From assembly GCA_025352965.1 (NCBI GenBank), contig JANXRP010000159.1:1-43415 (forward strand): a stretch of DNA of 43,415 nucleotides, in the 5' to 3' direction. Shown piece after piece: positions 36,147-43,415 of the stretch (position 1 is the stretch's first letter; each line of letters opens with the position of its first letter). The DNA is from Comamonadaceae bacterium. Lineage in GTDB: Bacteria > Pseudomonadota > Gammaproteobacteria > Burkholderiales > Burkholderiaceae_C. The position numbers were made by a program, and so were the translations under genes. A model generated the notes under the pieces. The model worked only from the letters and a program-made list of their open reading frames with translations. It was not told the origin of the DNA and did no database searches.

Positions 36147-36977
36147 TTATTTGACGCGAGTGATCCAGCGTGCCAGCACATTTAAGGTCAGCACAAACAT
36201 CGTGATGATGAACACGCCTGCCCACGCCAGCTTTTGCCAGTTCTCATAGGGGCTCATGGCAAATTTAAAAATTGTGACAGGCAAACTGGCCATCGGCTGC
36301 GTGATGTCGCTACTCCAAAACTGATTAGAAAGTGCCGTAAAGAGCAGCGGCGCAGTCTCGCCCGCAATACGCGCTACTGCCAGCAGTACACCCGTCAGCA
36401 CACCAGAGCGCGCGGCGCGTAGCGTGATGGTGAGAATCACCCGCCACTGCGGCGTGCCCAGCGCGTAAGCCGCTTCGCGCAAGGCGTTGGGGACTAAGCG
36501 CAGCATGTTCTCAGTGGTGCGAATGACCACGGGAATCACAATCAAAGCTAAAGCCAAGACACCTGCAATCGCAGAGAAGCTTTTGAATCTGGCCACCACT
36601 AACGTGTAAATAAAAAGACCAATCACGATGGACGGTGCAGACAGCAAGATGTCGTTGACAAAGCGTGTGATCGAACCCAGCCAAGTCTTCTCACCAAACT
36701 CAGCCAGATAGATGCCTGCAAAAATACCAATCGGTGTACCTACAAATGTGGCCAGCAAAACCATTAAGCCCGAGCCATAAATCGCATTAGCAAGACCGCC
36801 TTCGTCATTGGGCGCAGGTGTCATTTGCGTAAAGGCAGCAATCGACAAGCCACTGATACCTTGGCGCACAATTTCCCACAAAATCCATGCCAAAAAGAAA
36901 AGTCCAAAAGCCATAGCCGACAAAGACAAAGTGAGCGCCAAACGATTCACCCATTGGCGTTTTTCGTACTTGGTCAT
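36147..36977 (-). CDS. pstA: PstA phosphate ABC transporter permease
   Basis: This is a 276-residue permease with six membrane helices. The EAA-like coupling loop [20 protein letters not shown] is near 165-185. It pairs with PstC to form the phosphate channel. Its ATG overlaps the pstC stop (ATGA), so translation is coupled. Confidence 0.96.
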   Translation of the reverse strand: MTKYEKRQWVNRLALTLSLSAMAFGLFFLAWILWEIVRQGISGLSIAAFTQMTPAPNDEGGLANAIYGSGLMVLLATFVGTPIGIFAGIYLAEFGEKTWLGSITRFVNDILLSAPSIVIGLFIYTLVVARFKSFSAIAGVLALALIVIPVVIRTTENMLRLVPNALREAAYALGTPQWRVILTITLRAARSGVLTGVLLAVARIAGETAPLLFTALSNQFWSSDITQPMASLPVTIFKFAMSPYENWQKLAWAGVFIITMFVLTLNVLARWITRVK

Positions 36978-37918
36978 GATGCCTTCCCTTCACTCTTTTT
37001 AAGCTGTGCGAGTAACAATTTAGAAATTGCTAGTACCACGGTGGTAATTGCAAACAACACAAGCCCAAGGTAAATGAGTGAGGCCTGATGAAGTCCTTCG
37101 CCCGCTTCGGCAAATTCGTTGGCGAGCGCCGAGGTAATGGAATTCGCAGCCTCAAAAAAACTAGCGGAATTCAATTGGTTGGTATTGCCAATTACAAACG
37201 TGACTGCCATCGTCTCGCCCAGCGCACGACCTAGGCCTAGCATCACGCCGCCCATCACGCCCGTTTTGGTGTATGGCAGCACGACCTTGGAGACCACTTC
37301 CCACGTCGTTGAACCTAGTCCATAAGCCGACTCTTTAAGCAGTGCAGGGGTCACTTCAAACACATCGCGCATCACTGACGCGATAAACGGAATCACCATG
37401 ATGGCCAAAACGACGCCAGCGGAAAAAATGCCGATGCCGACAGGAGGTCCCGATACCAAGTTCGCAAGGCTTGCCAACATGGGCACGCCAGAGAATAGCT
37501 TCTGCAAGGGCTGCTGGACATAGCTTGCGAGCACGGGACCCAGCACAAGCAATCCCCACATGCCATAGACGATAGAAGGAATCGCGGCCAAAAGCTCAAT
37601 CGCCGTACCCAATGGACGCTTGAGCCACGCGGGCGCTAGCTCAGTCAAAAATACCGCAATGCCAAAGCTAACAGGCACGGCAATCAACAGCGCAATGATG
37701 CTGGTGGCAAGCGTGCCATAAATCATCACCAAACCGCCGTAGTTGTTTTGGACAGGATCCCACACAGGATTGATAAAAAAGTGCCAACCAAACTGATGGA
37801 TAGCAGGCCATGCACCCGCCAAGAGCGAGAGCAAAATGCCCACCAGCATGGACAGTGTCAGCACCGCTGCGCTTTTAGCCGTGAGCGCAAACAATTGGTC
37901 AGCCAAACGCATCTTCAT
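36974..37918 (-). CDS. pstC: PstC phosphate ABC transporter permease
   Basis: This is a 314-residue permease from the ATG at 37918, five bases after the pstS stop; a TTG at 37942 inside pstS is rejected. It shows six to seven membrane helices, with [15 protein letters not shown] and the coupling loop [20 protein letters not shown]. It forms the membrane channel with PstA. The ribosome-binding site is weak, so expression may depend on coupling with pstS. Confidence 0.95.
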   Translation of the reverse strand: MKMRLADQLFALTAKSAAVLTLSMLVGILLSLLAGAWPAIHQFGWHFFINPVWDPVQNNYGGLVMIYGTLATSIIALLIAVPVSFGIAVFLTELAPAWLKRPLGTAIELLAAIPSIVYGMWGLLVLGPVLASYVQQPLQKLFSGVPMLASLANLVSGPPVGIGIFSAGVVLAIMVIPFIASVMRDVFEVTPALLKESAYGLGSTTWEVVSKVVLPYTKTGVMGGVMLGLGRALGETMAVTFVIGNTNQLNSASFFEAANSITSALANEFAEAGEGLHQASLIYLGLVLFAITTVVLAISKLLLAQLKKSEGKAS

Positions 37919-37923
37919 ACTAC

Positions 37924-38946
37924 TTACTTGATTTGAGCCCAAGACTTTTCAATCAAAGTCTTCACGCCAGCAGGCATAGGAACATAGTCTAAGTCTTCTG
38001 CTGTTTTGTCGCCACCTTTAAAGGCCCACGAGACAAACTTCAGCACCGATTGCGACTTCGCCATGTTGTCGCTCTTGGCTTGCATGAGCAAGAACGTCGC
38101 ACCCGAAAGCGGCCAAGCTTCTTTGCCTGCTTGATTAGTCAATATTTGGTAGAAAGATTTATTCCACTCTGCGTTAGCCGCTGCCGCTTTAAAGGTCAAG
38201 TCATCGGGCGCTGGATAGTTGCCTGCTGCGTTTTGCACAAGGGCATAGGCCATTTTGTTTTGCTTCACATAGGCGTACTCCACATAGCCAATGCTATTGG
38301 GCAAACGCGCCACAAATGCAGCCACGCCTTCGTTGCCCTTACCACCTGCGCCTGTTGGCCAATTCACTGCTGTGCCCTCGCCTACTTTGTCCTTCCACTC
38401 TTTATTTACTTTAGAGAGGTAATTCGTAAAGATGAAGCTTGTACCCGAGCCATCCGCACGACGCACCACCGAGATCGGGTTGGTTGGCAATGCCAGCTTG
38501 GGATTTAAAGCCTTGATCGCCTTGTCGTCCCACATCGTAATTTTGCCAAGGTAAATATCGCCTAGTACTTGACCTGTGAGCTTGAGTTGACCCGCCGCAA
38601 TGCCCTTGATGCTGACCACAGGTACCACACCGCCAATCACTGTCGGGAATTGAATCAAACCTTTGGCTTTTAAATCTTCGTCTTTAAGCGGCATATCGGA
38701 TGCGCCAAAGTCCACGGTCTTTGCTTCGATTTGTTTGAGACCAGCACCCGAGCCCACGGATTGGTAGTTCACCTTCGTGCCCGTCTCTTTGTTGTAATCA
38801 GCCGCCCACTTGGCATAAAGCGGAGCAGGGAAGCTAGCCCCTGCGCCCACAACGTCTTGCGCCTGAACCATAAACGTGCTCGCCAAGCCAAGCACCATAA
38901 GGCTTGCAGCAAGACCAGTTTTGAGAATTTGTGCCTTATTTTTCAT
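37924..38946 (-). CDS. pstS: PstS periplasmic phosphate-binding protein
   Basis: This is a 340-residue receptor. A signal peptide is cleaved near VQA-Q (about residue 29). Phosphate-site segments [31 protein letters not shown] and [12 protein letters not shown] are all present. It captures phosphate for PstCAB. It is first in the pst-pho run and is preceded by a Pho box about 65 bp upstream of its ATG. Confidence 0.97.
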   Translation of the reverse strand: MKNKAQILKTGLAASLMVLGLASTFMVQAQDVVGAGASFPAPLYAKWAADYNKETGTKVNYQSVGSGAGLKQIEAKTVDFGASDMPLKDEDLKAKGLIQFPTVIGGVVPVVSIKGIAAGQLKLTGQVLGDIYLGKITMWDDKAIKALNPKLALPTNPISVVRRADGSGTSFIFTNYLSKVNKEWKDKVGEGTAVNWPTGAGGKGNEGVAAFVARLPNSIGYVEYAYVKQNKMAYALVQNAAGNYPAPDDLTFKAAAANAEWNKSFYQILTNQAGKEAWPLSGATFLLMQAKSDNMAKSQSVLKFVSWAFKGGDKTAEDLDYVPMPAGVKTLIEKSWAQIK

Positions 38947-39011
38947 TTTTTATCCTTTAGTTGGATTAGTTATCAACGTGAGCACATGCCCACGAACCCT
39001 AATGTAAAAAA

Positions 39012-39033
39012 GCTTTATGACAGTTGTGTGACA
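39012..39033 (-). promoter_or_regulatory. Pho box upstream of pstS
   Basis: On the minus strand, TGTCACACAAC is followed directly by TGTCATAAAGC, an 11-bp direct repeat close to the known PhoB consensus half-site CTGTCAT plus four bases. A third TGTCA lies nine bases further upstream (39038-39042). A -10-like TACATT (39001-39006) follows after five bases. The box sits between divergent pstS and ppx and faces pstS. Confidence 0.8.
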
Positions 39034-39065
39034 TTTCTGACAAACTAACTGGACAATAAGCCTCC

Positions 39066-40553
39066 ATGCAAGACAACACTCAACTCGCCGCCATCGACCT
39101 TGGATCTAACAGCTTTCGTTTAGAAATTGGCAGATTTGAACACGAACAGCTCCAGCGTGTGGAGTACATCAAAGAGACGATTCGCCAAGGCAACGGCCTC
39201 GACAAAGATCGCAATCTCTCGACGGACGCGATGCAACGTGGCTGGGATTGTTTAGCGCGGTTTTCCGAGCGACTGACGGACTTCAAGAAAAAGCAAGTTC
39301 GCGTAGTCGCTACGCAAACGCTGCGCGAAGCACGCAACCGCGATGTCTTTTTGACTAAAGGACAAGAGATTCTGGGATTCCCGATTGATGTGGTTTCTGG
39401 CAAAGAGGAAGCTAGGCTAATTTATTTGGGGGTGTCGCATTTGTTGCCGCAATCCTCTGAGCGTCGTTTGGTCATTGACATTGGTGGCCGATCGACAGAA
39501 CTCATTCTCGGTCAAGGCTATATGGCGCAAACGATGGAGTCTTACCGCGTTGGTAGTGTGACATGGTCTATGAAATACTTTGCTGATGGTGAGGTTTCTA
39601 AGGAGGCATTTCGCCAAGCGGAAGTTGCCGCCAAAGCAGTGCTGGACGAGGCTCTTAGCATGTACACCAAACAGCATTGGGATAACGTGTACGGTTCGTC
39701 GGGCACAGTAGGGGCGATAAGCGACATCTTGGTGGGTTTGGGCTATGCGGCGCACGAAATCAGCCGCACGGGCTTACTGCATATTAAAGAGATTTTGCAA
39801 AAATCTGGGCGGATAGATCGTGTGCGATTAGAAGGCTTGAGGGATGACAGGCGTGCTGTGCTATGCGGTGGCCTTGCTGTGCTATCCGCACTTTTTGAGT
39901 TGCTTGACATTGACACTTTGCTCGTGGCGGATGGCGCTCTGCGTCAAGGCGTACTCTACGACATGGTGGAGCGCGGATGGAGCGCCACCGATGTGCGCAG
40001 CAACACGGTGACACGTATGATTAGCACATTCAAAATCGATCCTGTACAAGCCCAGCGTGTAACGAAAGTGGCGCACATGCTGTTTGATCAAATCATGTCC
40101 AAGCAAGACATGGCCACGTTCGACAGCTTAAATCGTAAGCTCGGTTGGGCGGCGCAACTGCATGAAATTGGAAGTCATATTTCGCATAGCGATTATCACA
40201 AACATGGCGCGTACATTTTAGAAAATGTGGACGCGATCGGTTTTGCACAGCATGAGCTGCATCGCCTTGGATTGCTGGTTTTAGGGCACAAAGGTAAACT
40301 CAAAAAATTAGGTGAGCACCTATCAGATAGCAATTTTGCCTGTCAATTGCTGACACTCAGGCTTGCAGTCATTGCTTGCCATGCAAGAGCCAATTCCGAC
40401 TGGTCTGCTGTGCGGCTGAATATCAAAAACAATAGCTTAACGTTGCAAGTACCCAGCAATTGGGCGCAGCTCTATCCGCAATCGGTTCATTTACTCAAAC
40501 AAGAAGTAGAAGCTTGGCAAAAATCACCTTGGTTGTTTCAATTAAAAATTTAA
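39066..40553 (+). CDS. ppx: Exopolyphosphatase Ppx
   Basis: This is a 495-residue Ppx/GppA-family protein. AAIDLGSNSFRLEIG at the N-terminus is the phosphate-1 loop of the ASKHA fold, GKEEARLIYLGV carries the catalytic-region glutamate, and LVIDIGGRSTELILG is the second phosphate loop. A C-terminal HD-like helical domain (from about 305) has KLGWAAQLHEIGSHISHSDYH. It removes terminal phosphate from polyphosphate; GppA activity on pppGpp is also possible. It diverges from pstS with 119 bp between and has no clear Shine-Dalgarno. Confidence 0.9.
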   Translation: MQDNTQLAAIDLGSNSFRLEIGRFEHEQLQRVEYIKETIRQGNGLDKDRNLSTDAMQRGWDCLARFSERLTDFKKKQVRVVATQTLREARNRDVFLTKGQEILGFPIDVVSGKEEARLIYLGVSHLLPQSSERRLVIDIGGRSTELILGQGYMAQTMESYRVGSVTWSMKYFADGEVSKEAFRQAEVAAKAVLDEALSMYTKQHWDNVYGSSGTVGAISDILVGLGYAAHEISRTGLLHIKEILQKSGRIDRVRLEGLRDDRRAVLCGGLAVLSALFELLDIDTLLVADGALRQGVLYDMVERGWSATDVRSNTVTRMISTFKIDPVQAQRVTKVAHMLFDQIMSKQDMATFDSLNRKLGWAAQLHEIGSHISHSDYHKHGAYILENVDAIGFAQHELHRLGLLVLGHKGKLKKLGEHLSDSNFACQLLTLRLAVIACHARANSDWSAVRLNIKNNSLTLQVPSNWAQLYPQSVHLLKQEVEAWQKSPWLFQLKI

Positions 40554-40562
40554 ATTAAATAC

Positions 40563-40578
40563 GTATACGGTATATACT
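40563..40578 (+). promoter_or_regulatory. Promoter -10 with overlapping palindromes ahead of the Lys-rich protein gene
   Basis: The stretch holds GTATAC (40563-40568) and GTATATAC (40570-40577), two adjacent palindromes, around the -10-like TATACT (40573-40578). TTTAAA at 40549-40554 is a possible -35 with an 18-bp spacer. The gene downstream encodes a ribbon-helix-helix-like protein, so this may be its own operator; that is inference. Confidence 0.45.
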
Positions 40579-40606
40579 GTTTTCTTATTTTATTTTTAGG
40601 AACCCT

Positions 40607-40951
40607 ATGAACGCCAAATTACCTGTCAAAAAAACACCTCCTGTGAAAGCACCAATTGCAGCTAAAAAAGTTATTGCACCTGCCCTTGTGAAAGTCAGAC
40701 TGGAAAAGGTTTTGAAGCCTGCGAAACCAAAATTGGTACGTGATAGCTTTACGATTCCTAAGGATGAATATCAAGTGCTAGTGGACTTAAAGGCGCGCAT
40801 GACCAAGCTGATGCAACCTGCAAAAAAGAGTGAGTTACTACGCGCTGGTTTGAAAGCACTGGCAACCATGTCAGACGCGATGATCAAAAAATCCTTGTTG
40901 GCTGTGCCATCCATCAAAACAGGACGTCCTGCCAAAATTGTTAAAAAGTAA
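40607..40951 (+). CDS. Lys-rich ribbon-helix-helix-like protein, unrecognised
   Basis: This is a 114-residue basic protein containing 23 lysines. Residues 1-43 are a Lys/Pro/Ala/Val-rich tail (11 lysines, with KKTPPVKAP and KPAKPK) like a histone H1-type tail. Residues 44-92 read as a short strand RDSFTIP and two helices, EYQVLVDLKARM and KKSELLRAGLKALATM, the layout of a ribbon-helix-helix DNA-binding dimer. The end has TGRPAKIVKK, with a GRP core like an AT-hook. AGGAA precedes the ATG. It lies between ppx and sixA-ppk, so it may bind DNA, polyphosphate or both. Its function is unknown. Confidence 0.75.
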   Translation: MNAKLPVKKTPPVKAPIAAKKVIAPALVKVRLEKVLKPAKPKLVRDSFTIPKDEYQVLVDLKARMTKLMQPAKKSELLRAGLKALATMSDAMIKKSLLAVPSIKTGRPAKIVKK

Positions 40952-41413
40952 TTAGAGCAACTCGGGGGTTTGCACGGTGACGACCACGGTCTCACCTACC
41001 CCCGCTCGTTCGCGATACCGCAGCCACCAAACAGCGCCTTTTTTAAGATTAATCTCTTGTGTGGGCAAACCTAGAAGCTGCGCAATCGCTTTGCCTAGCA
41101 GTGGTTGATGTCCTATCACCAAAGCAGTTGATTTTTGAGATGGCCAGTGAATGATTTTTAGTAAATCTTCTGGCGTTCCAGTTGGCGCAAGTTCTTTTCG
41201 GATTTTGTACTTTCGATCCAAGGCAATCGCTGTTTGCACCGTACGCAGCGCAGGACTGACCCAAATTCTCGTCGCTTCCGGCATTTGGCGATTCAGCCAT
41301 GCCGCCATTCGCGTGGCTTGTTTTTCGCCTTTGGATGTCAAAGGTCGATCCAAATCTAGGCCATCATCAACTAGCTCTTTGGCCTCAGCGTGACGCCAAA
41401 AAATAATATCCAT
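40952..41413 (-). CDS. sixA: SixA-type phosphohistidine phosphatase
   Basis: This is a 153-residue histidine phosphatase of the RHG superfamily. The catalytic histidine is H8 in WRHAEAK; the second histidine is in ALVIGHQPLLG, with RPLTSKGEKQA and SPALRTVQTA in between. SixA removes phosphate from phosphohistidine in proteins (ArcB and the PTS-Ntr in E. coli). Its ATG overlaps the ppk stop by one base (TGATG), so it is coupled to a kinase that works through a phosphohistidine. Its stop codon directly abuts that of the convergent Lys-rich gene. Confidence 0.88.
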   Translation of the reverse strand: MDIIFWRHAEAKELVDDGLDLDRPLTSKGEKQATRMAAWLNRQMPEATRIWVSPALRTVQTAIALDRKYKIRKELAPTGTPEDLLKIIHWPSQKSTALVIGHQPLLGKAIAQLLGLPTQEINLKKGAVWWLRYRERAGVGETVVVTVQTPELL

Positions 41414-43415
41414 CAGGGGGGTGCTCCCAAGCCAGCTTTTGCATAACGCAGCATCAGTGCATGTTGGACACTGTGCCTTGCTTGCGCCGCTGGCAAAGCC
41501 TTACCCAGTAATGCATAGTGACCATCTGGACACAGAATCCATGCATCTTTGGTGTCCAACAAATATGCCACGAGCGACTCATCAATAATGCGCTGACGGG
41601 TTTCTGAATCCAGCACGGGCCAAGCAACTTCCACACGGCGCAGCATATTTCGGTTCATGAGATCGGCGCTCGCTAGGTAAAGATCCTCTTGCTTACCTGA
41701 ACGGAAATAAAAAACCCGTGAATGCTCTAAAAAACGTCCAATGATGGAGCGCACGCGGATGTTATCGGTATAGCCCGCCACTTGCGCAGGCAAGATACAA
41801 GCGCCGCGCACAATCAAATCAATCTGAACCCCCTGAGAACCAGCATGGATTAAGGCCTTTGCCAACATCTCATCCGTTAAGGCGTTCATTTTGAGCACAA
41901 TACGCCCTTTATGACCTGCGGTGGCGGCACGCCCTGTGGCAGCAATCAAAGCCAGTAATTTATCGTGCAGATGAAACGGTGCAACCCACAATTTTTTGAG
42001 CTTAGGCAACCGTGTTTGACTGGCCAAATGCACAAACACCGCCTGCATATCGCTAGTGATGTCCACATCTGCCGTGAGATAGCTCATGTCCGTGTAGAGC
42101 TTGGCCGTGCGCGAGTTGTAATTACCCGTGGATAAATGTCCGTAGCGACGCAACACACGCCCTTCTTTGCGCGTGAGCAAGAGCATCTTGCAATGCGTCT
42201 TCAGCCCAACGACACCGTACACCACCTGCGCACCAATTGACTCTAGGGCTTCAGCCCAATTGATATTGGCCTCCTCGTCAAAGCGCGCTTTAAGCTCCAC
42301 CACAGCCAACACCTCTTTGCCGCGCAGTACCGCTTCGCGTAGTAACTCCATCATCTCCGACTCGGCGCCTGTACGATAAATCGTGAGCCGAATCGACAAC
42401 ACCGCTGGATCGTTCACGCCCTCGCGCAGTAAGGCTAGCACAGCCTCGAAACTTTCAAATGGTTGATGAATCAGGATGTTCTTCTCGCGCATTTGCGCCA
42501 TGACGCTGCGTTGCGCATCTAAGCTGCGCGGCCACACAGGCTTATAGGGTGCGAAGAGCAGTTTTTGTTTGGCAACCAAATCAATCAACTGGGTAAATCG
42601 GCTCAAATTGACAGGGCCATGTACGGTGTAAAGCGCCTCCTCGGGTAGCTCAAACTGGGTGAGTAAAAACTGCGAGAGAAAAGGCGAGCAGCCCGAGGAA
42701 ACCTCTAGCCGCACCGCTTGTCCGTAGTTACGGTGCTGCAAACTTTGCCGTAGCGCCGTGCGGAGGTCACGCACATCTTCTTCATCAACGGCTAACTCAG
42801 AATTTCTAGTGATGCGGAACTGTGAAAACTCAGACGGTTCGCGTCCAGGAAAAATATCTGTGAGATGCGCCCGAATCACGCTTGAAAGCGACACTACCAC
42901 TTGGCCTCTGCCGTCTTTGTAGGCAAGCTTATCTGGCAACAAAATCAAGCGCGGCAGGGCGCGTGGCACTTTCACAATCGCAATGACGTTTTCACGACCA
43001 AATGCATCTTTGCCTTTGAGCTTGACGATGAAGTTCAGTGATTTATTAGCTACCTGCGGAAACGGGTGCGCGGGATCTAAGCCCACGGGCACCAGCAAAG
43101 GCTTCACCGCGCGCTCGAAGTAATCTTTGACCCAGCGCCGCTGCTGCACATTGCGCTCGCCATGTGAGAGCACGTGAATGCCTTGCCCATCTAATGCAGG
43201 CATGATGTGATCGTTGAACACCTTGTACTGTTTTGCCACTAAAGCATGTGCAGCTTTAGACAATGCTTGAAAATGATGTGTGGCAGCCGAGTCATCACGC
43301 CCTGATTGCTTGCTAGCAGCATGATGCTGCTCCATTCGCACCTCAAAAAACTCATCTAAATTAGAGGCAACAATACATAAAAATTTAAGCCGCTCTAGCA
43401 AAGGGTAATCTTCAC
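41413..43415 (-). CDS. ppk: Polyphosphate kinase Ppk, 5' end outside window
   Basis: About 667 codons are visible. The frame stays open to the right edge with EDYPLLERLKFLCIVASNLDEF, so some 20-30 N-terminal residues are missing; a TTG at 43401 is internal, not a start. The catalytic histidine sits in RRYGHLSTGNYNSRTAKLYT (codon at 42136-42138) and is the one autophosphorylated in Ppk1 enzymes. RSIIGRFLEHSRVFYF and LYLASADLMNRNM are further catalytic-domain motifs. It makes polyphosphate from ATP. sixA is coupled downstream. Confidence 0.96.
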   Translation of the reverse strand, partial: EDYPLLERLKFLCIVASNLDEFFEVRMEQHHAASKQSGRDDSAATHHFQALSKAAHALVAKQYKVFNDHIMPALDGQGIHVLSHGERNVQQRRWVKDYFERAVKPLLVPVGLDPAHPFPQVANKSLNFIVKLKGKDAFGRENVIAIVKVPRALPRLILLPDKLAYKDGRGQVVVSLSSVIRAHLTDIFPGREPSEFSQFRITRNSELAVDEEDVRDLRTALRQSLQHRNYGQAVRLEVSSGCSPFLSQFLLTQFELPEEALYTVHGPVNLSRFTQLIDLVAKQKLLFAPYKPVWPRSLDAQRSVMAQMREKNILIHQPFESFEAVLALLREGVNDPAVLSIRLTIYRTGAESEMMELLREAVLRGKEVLAVVELKARFDEEANINWAEALESIGAQVVYGVVGLKTHCKMLLLTRKEGRVLRRYGHLSTGNYNSRTAKLYTDMSYLTADVDITSDMQAVFVHLASQTRLPKLKKLWVAPFHLHDKLLALIAATGRAATAGHKGRIVLKMNALTDEMLAKALIHAGSQGVQIDLIVRGACILPAQVAGYTDNIRVRSIIGRFLEHSRVFYFRSGKQEDLYLASADLMNRNMLRRVEVAWPVLDSETRQRIIDESLVAYLLDTKDAWILCPDGHYALLGKALPAAQARHSVQHALMLRYAKAGLGAPP

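Overview
The window looks like a chromosomal segment of a betaproteobacterium of the order Burkholderiales, probably Comamonadaceae-like. The clues are a Bug/TctC solute receptor, a DUF3455 lipoprotein, the trxA-rho-rpmE2 neighbourhood, stand-alone relA, pstSCAB-phoU-phoBR in one run, and SixA next to Ppk. Base composition appears moderate for that group. I saw no IS element, prophage, CRISPR array, rRNA or tRNA. The genes are densely packed, with many ATGA or TGATG junctions. No stretch over 300 bases lacks a gene.

Left part (1-7721): a leftward run relA, scoA, scoB and an ABM-domain protein cut by the window edge; a rightward DUF3455 lipoprotein; a leftward group of two alpha/beta hydrolases and a Bug receptor; and a lone gcvH starting 14 bp from one hydrolase gene.

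Potassium module (7725-15969): leftward kdpFABC-kdpDE. Ahead of kdpF is a 34-codon single-helix peptide gene, overlapping it by ATGA. A helically phased T-tract repeat upstream resembles a KdpE operator.

Long leftward run (15970-25920): addB, addA, an HPPD-like VOC protein, a 3-dehydroshikimate dehydratase-like TIM barrel, an M23 lipoprotein, galM and an SMP-30 lactonase. They are joined by short gaps or overlaps and seem to be driven from one promoter region facing trxA. The VOC and TIM-barrel genes correspond to the two domains of QuiC-type enzymes, split and in reversed order.

Rightward run (26047-32798): trxA with a terminator; rho, with a G-free C-rich leader and no Shine-Dalgarno; a small VOC protein; rpmE2 with a terminator; then a polytopic membrane protein, a MATE exporter, a Tyr-less SDR and an HCCA-isomerase/DsbA-like protein.

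Phosphate and polyphosphate region (32802-43415): leftward pstSCAB-phoU-phoBR behind a Pho box; divergent ppx; a Lys-rich ribbon-helix-helix-like protein gene with palindromes over its promoter; and leftward ppk (5' end outside the window) coupled to sixA. Together these cover phosphate uptake, its sensing, and polyphosphate synthesis and breakdown.

Most genes belong to well-known families. The least explained items are the kdp small peptide, the Lys-rich protein in the polyphosphate locus, the split QuiC-like pair inside an addBA operon, and the rho leader. Starts were moved from the longest reading frame where a TTG start was implausible (relA, kdpD, the TIM barrel, pstC, the HCCA isomerase) or where an overlap or ribosome-binding site favoured an internal ATG.
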